Source of the DNA: an uncultured Paenibacillaceae bacterium
GTDB taxonomy: Bacteria > Bacillota > Bacilli > Aneurinibacillales > Aneurinibacillaceae
DNA: 22,127 nucleotides
NCBI GenBank assembly: GCA_937874515.1
Contig: CALNBV010000216.1
Location: forward strand, 1 to 22,127
Direction of reading: 5' to 3'
The notes under the pieces were generated by a model. That model ran no database searches and was not told the origin of the DNA. It worked only from the letters and a program-made list of their open reading frames with translations. The number at the start of each line of letters is the position of its first letter. The stretch's first letter is position 1. The position numbers and the translations under genes are program-made. Shown piece by piece: positions 6,689 to 13,040 of this stretch.

Positions 6689-7543
6689 TTGGAAATGATT
6701 TTAAAATCATTGCTTGTGCCCATTTTAGCAGGGGTATTGACAATCAATGGAATTCCCCCAACCAAGACAGTAAGCCCACCCACGGAAGCTACCATGGCTA
6801 CATCACAGTATACTGTGGTATCAGGTGACAGCCTTTATAAAATTGCAAAAAAGTTTGGCGTATCTATTGCCACCATTAAAAATGTCAATGGGTTAAAAAG
6901 TGATTCCATAAATCCTGGACAAGTATTATCCATTCCTGGTACGGGTGCTACCATCTTAGGCTTTACCCCCCTTTATGTAGGGTCAAGAGGTTCAGCGGTA
7001 TCCACCCTGCAAAAAAACTTAAAGGCCTTAGGCTATTATACCTACGGAAGCATTACCGGGTATTATGGAACCGTTACCAGGCAAGCTGTGTCAAATTTCC
7101 AACGGGCTTATGGTTTAGCAGCATCAGGAAACGTGAATTCCGCGACAAATACACAAATTTGGCATGCACTTGTTAAGAAAAGATTGGTTGCCCACACCTA
7201 TAGATATACCGGGGTTCCTTATAAATGGGGAGGTTCCACTCCAAGTGGATTTGATTGTTCCGGTTTTGTTTACTATATGTTTAATTATGAAGGGGTTAAA
7301 TTCCCTCGCACCACCTCAGAAGAAATCTATACCATGGGAACACGAGTTACAAGTACAGCTAATTTAAGACCAGGGGATCTTGTCTTTTTTGCTGTTAATC
7401 GTCCCGGCGTTATTTCCCATGTTGGGTTTTATGAAGGAAACGGCAAATTTATTTCTGCAACAACCTCCAAAGGAATTTATACTTACCCATTAACCACAGG
7501 ATACTGGGCAAAATATTATATGGGAGCAAAAAGAGTGTATTAA
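6689..7543 (+). CDS. Secreted LysM / PG-binding / NlpC-P60 endopeptidase
   Basis: This 284-residue paralog of the preceding gene has a short hydrophobic signal segment (about residues 4-20), one LysM (41-83), a PG_binding_1 domain (about 93-155) and an NlpC/P60 domain (about 165-284). Catalytic Cys190 is in GFDCSGFV and His244 in SHVGFY; as in its neighbour, the third catalytic position is Ser (Ser256 in FISATTS). The C-terminal halves of the two proteins are closely similar, indicating gene duplication with later loss or gain of LysM units. It lacks the long polar N-terminus of the first copy. The start is uncertain: TTG at 6689 has AAAGGTG 4 bases upstream, while the in-frame ATG at 6695 is 10 bases from it. 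The two genes probably share a transcript that ends at a hairpin 6 bases after the stop. Confidence 0.88.
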   Translation: MEMILKSLLVPILAGVLTINGIPPTKTVSPPTEATMATSQYTVVSGDSLYKIAKKFGVSIATIKNVNGLKSDSINPGQVLSIPGTGATILGFTPLYVGSRGSAVSTLQKNLKALGYYTYGSITGYYGTVTRQAVSNFQRAYGLAASGNVNSATNTQIWHALVKKRLVAHTYRYTGVPYKWGGSTPSGFDCSGFVYYMFNYEGVKFPRTTSEEIYTMGTRVTSTANLRPGDLVFFAVNRPGVISHVGFYEGNGKFISATTSKGIYTYPLTTGYWAKYYMGAKRVY

Positions 7544-7548
7544 AGAAA

Positions 7549-7585
7549 ACGTCAGGAAGGCTTTCCCTTCCTGGCGTTTTTTTTT
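7549..7585 (+). terminator. Rho-independent terminator of the hydrolase pair
   Basis: ACGTCAGGAAGG at 7549-7560 pairs with CCTTCCTGGCGT at 7566-7577 (one G-T pair), followed by a run of T residues. It overlaps the end of the convergent zinc-ribbon gene. Confidence 0.92.
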
Positions 7586-7841
7586 ACCCTTGTTTCCGTG
7601 GATTATTTTTTGCCATAGCTACAAAAGAGCGTTCATCTTCAATTAAACCACAGGCCCCACATTGAATTCGCTTTTCACTCCCATGGTAAGGCATATGAAA
7701 AGGTTCTAATTGCTCCTGTGTGAATGTATTGGTAATCTCGCCTGTTTGTGGATCTTTTTTTACATAATGAGGAGGTTGGTCAATAATTGTGAAGCGGCTT
7801 CGGTTGGTTTTACAAGAAGGGCATAAATATGGGGTATTCAT
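7584..7841 (-). CDS. Small zinc-ribbon protein, unknown function
   Basis: An 85-residue protein with two Cys pairs, CPSC at residues 7-10 and CGAC at 62-65, that would form a four-cysteine zinc site. Between them lies a conserved-looking DPQTGEI segment and a Pro/His-rich stretch (EPFHMPYHGSEKRIQCG). I recall similar short proteins in Bacillaceae but not a function. The ATG at 7839-7841 has AGAGGAT 6 bases upstream. The gene is convergent with the peptidoglycan hydrolase and divergent from the acyl-CoA synthetase gene. Confidence 0.72.
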   Translation of the reverse strand: MNTPYLCPSCKTNRSRFTIIDQPPHYVKKDPQTGEITNTFTQEQLEPFHMPYHGSEKRIQCGACGLIEDERSFVAMAKNNPRKQG

Positions 7842-7949
7842 TATCCATCCTCTTTTCTTTCTTTTTCCTTATTTTATCCATTCAACAATTGGAATATTAT
7901 ATATTCATTGAGATTGGTCCTTTTATCTCCCTTTTTACCAAATATGATT

Positions 7950-7955
7950 TATAAT
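7950..7955 (+). promoter_or_regulatory. Candidate -10 box of the acyl-CoA synthetase gene
   Basis: A perfect TATAAT lies 26 bases upstream of the AGGAG that precedes the chosen TTG start. No convincing -35 hexamer is seen at the usual spacing. Confidence 0.45.
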
Positions 7956-7993
7956 ACTTGTATGTAATTCGAAAGATAAGAGGAGTTTTTCAA

Positions 7994-9574
7994 TTGAGAA
8001 CAATACCAGCCGAGTATAATCTAGCACGAGATATTGATCGATTTGCTGATGATCCTCAACGAATTGCCATTCGATGGGAAAATGAGCATGGAGTAAAAAA
8101 AGAGCTGAGTTATTTGCAACTTCGAGAAGAGTCCAATCAATTTGCAAATGCATTAAAACAAGCGGGTTTAACCAAAGGAGATACCCTAATGGTTATGCTT
8201 CCCCGCACCCCTGAAACCTATAGCGTTTACCTGGGAGCGTTAAAAAGTGGAATCATAATTACTCCAGGTTCTGAGTTATTACAACCTAAAGACTTGCTTT
8301 ATCGCATTCAACACTCCAAAGCGAAGGCTGTGGTTTGTTATCATTCTTTGCATGATCGCATCGATGTGGTCCGTAATCAGTCATCAGATCTTACCCATTT
8401 TATTTCTGTTGGCGGTGAACAAGAAGGATGGACAACCTATGATGAATTCATCGCATCCATGTCCAATGACTTTGAAATCGTTGCTACCCGTTCTACGGAT
8501 ATCGCTTTTTTAAATTACACATCTGGAACAACTGGGAACCCTAAAGGGGTTATTCATTCCCATAGTTGGGGTTACATCCATCAAATTGTAGCTGCTAAAC
8601 AATGGTTAGGAATTAAAGAGGGGGATGTGGTGTGGGGAACAGCCGCACCTGGCTGGGGAAAATGGACCTGGACTCCCTTTTTATCTGCATTAGGATCTGG
8701 TGCAACCAGCATTTCCTATCTGGGCACCTTTCATCCTCGAAAATATATGCATATCATTAATGAATATCAAGTAAACGTACTCTGCTGTACTCCTACTGAA
8801 TATCGCATGTTAGTGAGACTCCCTAACTTAGATCAATATAAAATATCTTCTTTACGCTATGCTGTTAGCGCAGGAGAAGCGTTAAATCCACAAGTCATTG
8901 AGAAATTCAAAGATCAATTTGGCATTACCATTCGTGATGGGTATGGTCAAACAGAAACCACCTTATTAATTGGTACCCTGGCCGACATGGAAGAAAGACG
9001 GGGTTCCATGGGGAAACCAACTCCAGAGAATATCGTAGCGATCATTGATGAAGATGGTAACCATCTCCCTGCAGGGGAAGTAGGTCATATTGCTATTCAT
9101 AAAGATTCACCTGCTTTGTTTAAAGGGTATTTAAATGAACCAGAACGGACCGCTTCTTCATTTAAAGGAGACTGGTATTTAACAGGAGATTTAGCTAGCA
9201 TGGATGTGGATGGTTATTACTGGTATAAGGGCAGAGCTGATGACGTTATTATTAGTTCCGGATATACCATTGGCCCTGCAGAAGTTGAAGATGCCCTTGA
9301 CCTTCATCCAGCAGTGCATGAATCCGCAGTAGTAGCCAGCCCTGACGAAGTTCGAGGTTTCATCGTGAAAGCCTTTGTTGTTCTTAAAGATCCAAAACAG
9401 GCTTCAGATGCCCTAATTAAAGAACTGCAACATCATGTGAAAAACGTGACTGCTTCATATAAATATCCAAGGGAAATTGAATTCATTTCCGATCTGCCCC
9501 GTACCATTTCTAATAAAGTGAGAAGAGTTGTGTTACGGGAATTAGAAAGAAGTAAAAAATTAGCACTTACTTAA
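7994..9574 (+). CDS. Acyl-CoA synthetase (AMP-forming), YtcI/MbcS-like
   Basis: This enzyme of the ANL superfamily converts a carboxylic acid, ATP and CoA to acyl-CoA through an acyl-adenylate. Numbering from the TTG at 7994 (526 residues), the P-loop YTSGTTGNPKG is at 175-185, the adenine-binding YGQTE at 317-321, TGD at 397-399, the hinge GRADDVIISSGY at 413-424, and the C-terminal RTISNKVRR holds the expected catalytic Lys508. The WGKWTW segment resembles medium- or branched-chain acyl-CoA synthetases such as B. subtilis YtcI (MbcS); the substrate is not decided by sequence alone. An ATG at 7958 is in frame but has no ribosome binding site and lies next to the -10 box. The TTG has AGAGGAG 8 bases upstream, so I prefer it. 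The gene appears monocistronic. Confidence 0.88.
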   Translation: MRTIPAEYNLARDIDRFADDPQRIAIRWENEHGVKKELSYLQLREESNQFANALKQAGLTKGDTLMVMLPRTPETYSVYLGALKSGIIITPGSELLQPKDLLYRIQHSKAKAVVCYHSLHDRIDVVRNQSSDLTHFISVGGEQEGWTTYDEFIASMSNDFEIVATRSTDIAFLNYTSGTTGNPKGVIHSHSWGYIHQIVAAKQWLGIKEGDVVWGTAAPGWGKWTWTPFLSALGSGATSISYLGTFHPRKYMHIINEYQVNVLCCTPTEYRMLVRLPNLDQYKISSLRYAVSAGEALNPQVIEKFKDQFGITIRDGYGQTETTLLIGTLADMEERRGSMGKPTPENIVAIIDEDGNHLPAGEVGHIAIHKDSPALFKGYLNEPERTASSFKGDWYLTGDLASMDVDGYYWYKGRADDVIISSGYTIGPAEVEDALDLHPAVHESAVVASPDEVRGFIVKAFVVLKDPKQASDALIKELQHHVKNVTASYKYPREIEFISDLPRTISNKVRRVVLRELERSKKLALT

Positions 9575-9576
9575 AA

Positions 9577-9610
9577 GAAGTCGGGGATATCCCCGACTTC
9601 TTTAATTTTT
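9577..9610 (+). terminator. Rho-independent terminator of the acyl-CoA synthetase gene
   Basis: GAAGTCGGGG at 9577-9586 pairs perfectly with CCCCGACTTC at 9591-9600 around ATAT, followed by TTTAATTTTT. It also lies just beyond the end of the convergent gene. Confidence 0.93.
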
Positions 9611-9619
9611 AATGAATTA

Positions 9620-10141
9620 TTAACTTACCTTCCGTAAATGGCGATAATAAACCGTCTCCCCTTTTTCATTAGCAATAGACATGATTAAATCCCCTGGGAG
9701 AAACTCAACCCCGTTTTTCTCTGTTTTCTTCGTCACAACGGTCACAGCCCAAACCTCTTTGATGTTTGGAAAATCCGTATATTTAACCTTCATTAACCCC
9801 TGATCATATGTATAGGTTATATTTCCTTGTGCTGAATTAAAAAGCTTTTCCAGCTGGGTTGCTCCAATATCGGCCTTTTCATTTGCCATATAGGAATAAA
9901 AGCGGCCATCCTCATATATTCCAAACCACTGATAGTTAAAAGGCCAGGGATTAATTTTATTTTGTTTTTTCATTTCGTCATTCCATTGAACCAATTCCCA
10001 ATAGCCAACCATTTGCCCCTTTTGGGCAACCTCATAATATTCCATTTTGTTTTTAAAATAGGCATGGGCAATAAAATATGTGATGCCGATGAAAATAAGT
10101 ACTCCCAACCCAATTAATGACCATTTATACCCCTTTTTCAC
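9620..10141 (-). CDS. Membrane-anchored protein of unknown function
   Basis: A 173-residue protein with a basic N-terminus (MKKGYKW) and one hydrophobic segment (about residues 8-27) that would act as an uncleaved anchor or signal peptide; there is no lipobox Cys. The remaining 145 residues are rich in Tyr, Trp and Lys with short beta-like segments (GYWELVQWNDEMKK, YQWFGIYEDGRFYSYM, MKVKYTDFPNIKEVWAVTVV). That pattern suggests an extracytoplasmic beta-rich domain. I do not recognise a family. The start is GTG at 10139-10141 with AGGAGG 7 bases upstream. It is flanked by the convergent acyl-CoA synthetase and a divergent CWC-type gene, so it stands alone. Confidence 0.65.
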   Translation of the reverse strand: MKKGYKWSLIGLGVLIFIGITYFIAHAYFKNKMEYYEVAQKGQMVGYWELVQWNDEMKKQNKINPWPFNYQWFGIYEDGRFYSYMANEKADIGATQLEKLFNSAQGNITYTYDQGLMKVKYTDFPNIKEVWAVTVVTKKTEKNGVEFLPGDLIMSIANEKGETVYYRHLRKVS

Positions 10142-10248
10142 TGACGTTCCTCCTGTACCTTAATACTGTTTTCGTTATTTTTCCCCTAAATTTAATATTC
10201 CAATGATATAATTTTACTTATTTATTAAGATAAAGGAGTAAAGTATAT

Positions 10249-10443
10249 ATGGCAAAGCTTTGTCCAATTTGCGGAAATGATAATCAATGCGGGAATGAAG
10301 CTGGGAAACCCCACGGAACATGTTGGTGTGATACTGCAGGATTTCCTGAAGGCATTTTTCAATTAATTCCAGATGAACAAAGGGGAAAATCCTGTATTTG
10401 TCCTGATTGTTTAAATAAGTACAAAAAAGAAAATCAATGCTAA
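10249..10443 (+). CDS. Cysteine-rich CWC family protein
   Basis: A 64-residue protein with nine cysteines (5, 8, 14, 25, 27, 49, 51, 54 and 64). The pattern CPICGNDNQCG, then TCWC, then CICPDCL matches the small cysteine-rich CWC family, which is expected to bind metal, probably zinc. Function is not known. The ATG has AAAGGAG 10 bases upstream. A strong terminator follows at once, so it is monocistronic. Confidence 0.82.
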   Translation: MAKLCPICGNDNQCGNEAGKPHGTCWCDTAGFPEGIFQLIPDEQRGKSCICPDCLNKYKKENQC

Positions 10444-10447
10444 AGAA

Positions 10448-10477
10448 AACGCAGGGAGTTCCCTTGCGTTTTTTTTT
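10448..10477 (+). terminator. Rho-independent terminator of the CWC gene
   Basis: ACGCAGGGA at 10449-10457 pairs with TCCCTTGCGT at 10460-10469 (with one unpaired or G-T position), followed by a run of nine T residues. Confidence 0.9.
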
Positions 10478-10505
10478 ACACTATTTTTGACTCCAGCATA
10501 TCACT

Positions 10506-10628
10506 TTAATTATCATCACCATCATCATCCGATAATGAAGATAATAAGGAAAAAAAATCTCCAAGCAATGTTAATATGCCACCCACAATGGCTAGTTTTT
10601 GCGCTGTCGATAACGTCTTAGGAGCCAA
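10506..10628 (-). CDS. 40-residue membrane micro-protein with acidic tail
   Basis: A TTG at 10626-10628 preceded by AGGGAGGG, with 8 bases between, opens a 40-codon frame ending at TAA 10506-10508. The product begins MAPKTLSTAQKLAIVGGILT, has one hydrophobic segment (about residues 12-33, interrupted by Asp24) and ends in DDDGDDN. A short polar N-terminus, a membrane helix and an acidic tail form a coherent small membrane protein, and the ribosome binding site is among the best in the window. I do not recognise the family. A perfect dyad (10652-10665) and a possible -10 (TACTAT, minus strand, 10650-10645) lie just upstream. The gene is convergent with the CWC gene. Confidence 0.6.
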   Translation of the reverse strand: MAPKTLSTAQKLAIVGGILTLLGDFFSLLSSLSDDDGDDN

Positions 10629-10651
10629 AATAAGTACCCTCCCTATAGTAG

Positions 10652-10665
10652 ACTGTCATGACAGT
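10652..10665. promoter_or_regulatory. Perfect 14-base dyad, candidate operator
   Basis: ACTGTCATGACAGT is its own reverse complement. It lies immediately upstream of the candidate -10 of the 40-residue micro-protein gene, between the positions expected for -35 and -10, where a bound regulator could act. The regulator is unknown. Confidence 0.4.
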
Positions 10666-10823
10666 ATATGTGTCCCGTAGGCAAGTAGAGTGGACTTTTA
10701 ACCAAGTTATTAAATATTTTTTTAATCGTTTTCTATTTGGTCGATTTCTTTAAGCATAATTTCCTTTGATTCAGATTTAACCTTGCGAACAGGCTAAAAC
10801 TCCATAGAACGTATAACTATCTA

Positions 10824-10890
10824 TAAAAAAATGATGATAAAACCGTGTGCTATCGAAAAGATTTACGATAGAAAACCGGCTTTTCATCAT
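10824..10890 (-). terminator. Long hairpin terminator of the tRNA-Arg gene
   Basis: On the minus strand ATGATGAAAAGCCG (10890-10877) pairs with CGG-TTTTATCATCAT (10845-10831) with small bulges. An inner stem CTATCG/CGATAG (10871-10866 with 10855-10850) extends it, and seven T residues follow. It begins 19 bases after the tRNA 3' end. Confidence 0.8.
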
Positions 10891-10908
10891 TGGGTTTCTT
10901 GCATCTGA

Positions 10909-10981
10909 TGGCCCCGAGAGGAATCGAACCTCCGACGCACGGTTTAGGAAACCGACGCTCTATCCACTGAGCTACGGAGCC
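10909..10981 (-). tRNA. tRNA-Arg, anticodon CCT
   Basis: The 73-nt minus-strand sequence folds as a full cloverleaf. The acceptor GGCTCCG pairs with CGGGGCC and is followed by discriminator A. The D-arm is GCTC/GAGC, the anticodon loop is TTCCTAA with anticodon CCT (Arg, AGG codons), and the T-arm is GGAGG-TTCGATT-CCTCT. The CCA end is not encoded; the next bases are TCA. The top pair of the anticodon stem is a T-T mismatch. The gene is isolated, with its own promoter and terminator. Confidence 0.96.
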
Positions 10982-11005
10982 ATTGTTATACCATAGATTT
11001 TCTTT

Positions 11006-11034
11006 ATTATACAGAAGACTGCAAACCACTTCAA
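11006..11034 (-). promoter_or_regulatory. Promoter of the tRNA-Arg gene
   Basis: On the minus strand TTGAAG (11034-11029) and TATAAT (11011-11006) are separated by exactly 17 bases, a near-consensus sigma-A promoter. Transcription would start about 18 bases before the mature tRNA 5' end. Confidence 0.8.
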
Positions 11035-11201
11035 TTATTACCTGAAAAATAATTAAGAAAAATTGGTTGCCCTTATGGATACCCACCCCTTTAAATTCCC
11101 TACATTCCAAAGAAATTCAACATCAAACAACATTTTACTACTTTAACCCCGATTTTTCTGTTTTAAAGAAAAACGTTGCCAACATGAATTAATTAATGGT
11201 A

Positions 11202-11215
11202 CTGTATTAATACAG
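11202..11215. promoter_or_regulatory. Perfect 14-base AT-rich dyad upstream of the first CoA transferase
   Basis: CTGTATTAATACAG is its own reverse complement and lies 58 bases before the TTG start at 11274. If TATATT at 11234-11239 is the -10, the dyad abuts the -35 region, a typical operator location. Apart from this dyad and the tRNA promoter I see nothing convincing in 10982-11273. Confidence 0.4.
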
Positions 11216-11273
11216 CGCAAGCGAAAACGATTTTATATTAAGACAGTGCATTGATTACATCGAGGTGTAGACA

Positions 11274-12788
11274 TTGGTATCGGAACGTATACGAAATAAG
11301 AAATTAAATGACAGAATTGTTTCTAAAGAAGAAGCTGCCTCCTGGTTTCAAGATGGAATGACCGTTGGTTTTAGTGGATTTACTTCATCTGGTGATGCGA
11401 AAGTGATGCCTCGGGCGATTGCGGAACGTGTGAAAAGAGAAAATATTCCCTTAAAACTAAACATCTACACAGGAGCCTCTGTTGGCCCTGACATCGATAC
11501 TGTCCTTTCAGAAGCGGGAATTATGAATCTTCGATTGCCTTTCCAATCTGATTCCACATGTCGAAATAAAATTAACAAAGGTGAAATGTTATATATAGAC
11601 CAACACCTTTCACACACAGCAGATACCATTCGTACAGGGGCAATACCCCAGGTAGATATTGCTGTAATAGAAGCCTTAGCTCTTACCGAAGAAGGATATA
11701 TTATCCCAACTACATCTGGTGGGAATAGCATAATTTTTGCAGAAAATGCGAAAGAAATTATTATTGAATTAAACCTGGCTCAACCCCTTTCATTAGAAGG
11801 CATTCACGATATGTATGATGCCGGCATGCCTGGAAAGCGGGGACCCATTGGGATTTCCTCCGTTGACCAACGAATCGGCACTCCTTACATTATTACTGAT
11901 ATAAACAAAATTAAAGGAATTGTCATCACAGAAGAACCGGATCATCCTAAAAAACTGGTTGAAGCGGATGAGGAAACAAAGACCATTGCATCCCATATTA
12001 TTAATTTCCTCCGTGATGAAATTAAATCTGGCAGATTGACCAAACTTCCCGCTCTCCAATCCGGGGTAGGGTCTGTTGCCAATGCAGTTTTCCATGGTTT
12101 TCTAGAATCTGATTTTTCGGATCTGGAATTATATGCTGAAGTGTTACAAGATGCTGTTTTTGACTTGATTGACGCCGGAAAAATTCGGTTTGCGTCCGGT
12201 GGTGCCCTTACATTATCCAAGGAAAAAATGGATGTTGTACTGGGTAACTTTGAAAAATACCGAGACAAAGTCATCCTGCGACCGCAAGAAATATCAAATC
12301 ACCCTGAAGTCATCCGCCGGTTAGGATTGATTACCATGAATACCGCTCTTGAAGTTGATATTTACGGAAACGTAAATTCCACCCATATTATGGGGAACAA
12401 AATGATGAATGGTATTGGTGGTTCCGGTGACTTTACACGTAACGCCCGTATTAGTATTTTTGTGACGAAGTCTATTGCGAAGAATGGAGCTATTTCCAGT
12501 ATTGTTCCCTTTGTCTCACACGTGGACCACTCGGAACACGATGTAGATATGATTGTCACTGAACAGGGTATTGCTGATTTGCGCGGTCTAGCTCCAACAG
12601 AAAGGGCCATGGAGATTATTGAGAATTGTGTACACCCTATGTATCAAAACCAATTATATCAATACTTCCAGGAAGCCCTTTCCCGTGGCGGTCAAACTCC
12701 ACATGTTATGGAGAAGGCATTCTCTTGGCACATCAGATATATGAATGAAGGAACAATGCTGGATAAGAATTCTAAATTCGTTAAATAG
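11274..12788 (+). CDS. Acetyl-CoA hydrolase/transferase family CoA transferase (copy 1)
   Basis: This 504-residue protein belongs to the class I CoA transferases of the acetyl-CoA hydrolase/transferase type (Ach1, Cat1, AarC). They move CoA between acids such as acetate, succinate or propionate through a glutamyl-CoA thioester. The catalytic Glu is expected at E289 in LYAEVLQDAVFD. Conserved glycine-rich segments are GVGSVAN (264-270) and NGIGGSGDF (379-387), and FVSHVDHSEHDVD follows. Length is normal for the family. The start is TTG at 11274 with GAGGTG about 6 bases upstream; the N-terminus aligns with the second copy from ERIRN onward. A strong terminator follows, so the two copies are separate units. 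The acid pair cannot be decided from the sequence. Confidence 0.9.
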   Translation: MVSERIRNKKLNDRIVSKEEAASWFQDGMTVGFSGFTSSGDAKVMPRAIAERVKRENIPLKLNIYTGASVGPDIDTVLSEAGIMNLRLPFQSDSTCRNKINKGEMLYIDQHLSHTADTIRTGAIPQVDIAVIEALALTEEGYIIPTTSGGNSIIFAENAKEIIIELNLAQPLSLEGIHDMYDAGMPGKRGPIGISSVDQRIGTPYIITDINKIKGIVITEEPDHPKKLVEADEETKTIASHIINFLRDEIKSGRLTKLPALQSGVGSVANAVFHGFLESDFSDLELYAEVLQDAVFDLIDAGKIRFASGGALTLSKEKMDVVLGNFEKYRDKVILRPQEISNHPEVIRRLGLITMNTALEVDIYGNVNSTHIMGNKMMNGIGGSGDFTRNARISIFVTKSIAKNGAISSIVPFVSHVDHSEHDVDMIVTEQGIADLRGLAPTERAMEIIENCVHPMYQNQLYQYFQEALSRGGQTPHVMEKAFSWHIRYMNEGTMLDKNSKFVK

Positions 12789-12798
12789 CTATTTATTG

Positions 12799-12840
12799 GG
12801 CAAAGGCAGTCCCTCCCGACTGCCTTTGCCACCCTTTTTT
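12799..12840 (+). terminator. Rho-independent terminator between the two CoA transferase genes
   Basis: GGCAAAGGCAGT at 12799-12810 pairs perfectly with ACTGCCTTTGCC at 12819-12830, followed by ACCCTTTTTT. The 12-base stem is one of the strongest in the window. Confidence 0.93.
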
Positions 12841-12870
12841 CCTCAAATAACCTCTCATACTTCCTCAGGA

Positions 12871-12894
12871 CAAGGCCAAAATAATATGACCTTG
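12871..12894. promoter_or_regulatory. Imperfect dyad in the control region of the second CoA transferase gene
   Basis: CAAGG at 12871-12875 and CCTTG at 12890-12894 are the ends of a 24-base imperfect inverted repeat (9 of 12 positions symmetric). It lies between the terminator and the start of copy 2. A -10-like TATAAA is at 12986-12991 without a clear -35. Assignment as an operator is a guess. Confidence 0.2.
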
Positions 12895-13040
12895 CTATTT
12901 TCATTCCCTTTTTTTCTGCTTTATCGACAAAACTTCTGTTTTTTTTGTAATCATGCTGTCGAAAATTGCGATACGTGATATTTTGTATAAATAAAATAAT
13001 TAGATATATTTAATCAATTTAGGTATTTGGGGTGGTAAGA

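Noticed and set aside
10500..10545. Repeated ATCATC triplets as a microsatellite
   Set aside because: They are explained by the Asp codons of the acidic tail in the 40-residue gene read on the minus strand.
10729..10797. Minus-strand open frame reading VRKVKSESKEIML and onward to a stop
   Set aside because: It is only about 22 codons after an upstream stop, has no start codon with a ribosome binding site, and matches nothing I recognise.
10850..11110. 86-codon minus-strand open frame covering the tRNA
   Set aside because: It runs through the tRNA-Arg gene and its terminator, so it is not a protein gene.
11216..11231. CGCAAGCGAAAACG as a possible catabolite-response (cre) element before the CoA transferase
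   Set aside because: Only about 10 of 14 positions resemble the consensus and it lacks the symmetric end bases; too weak to list.
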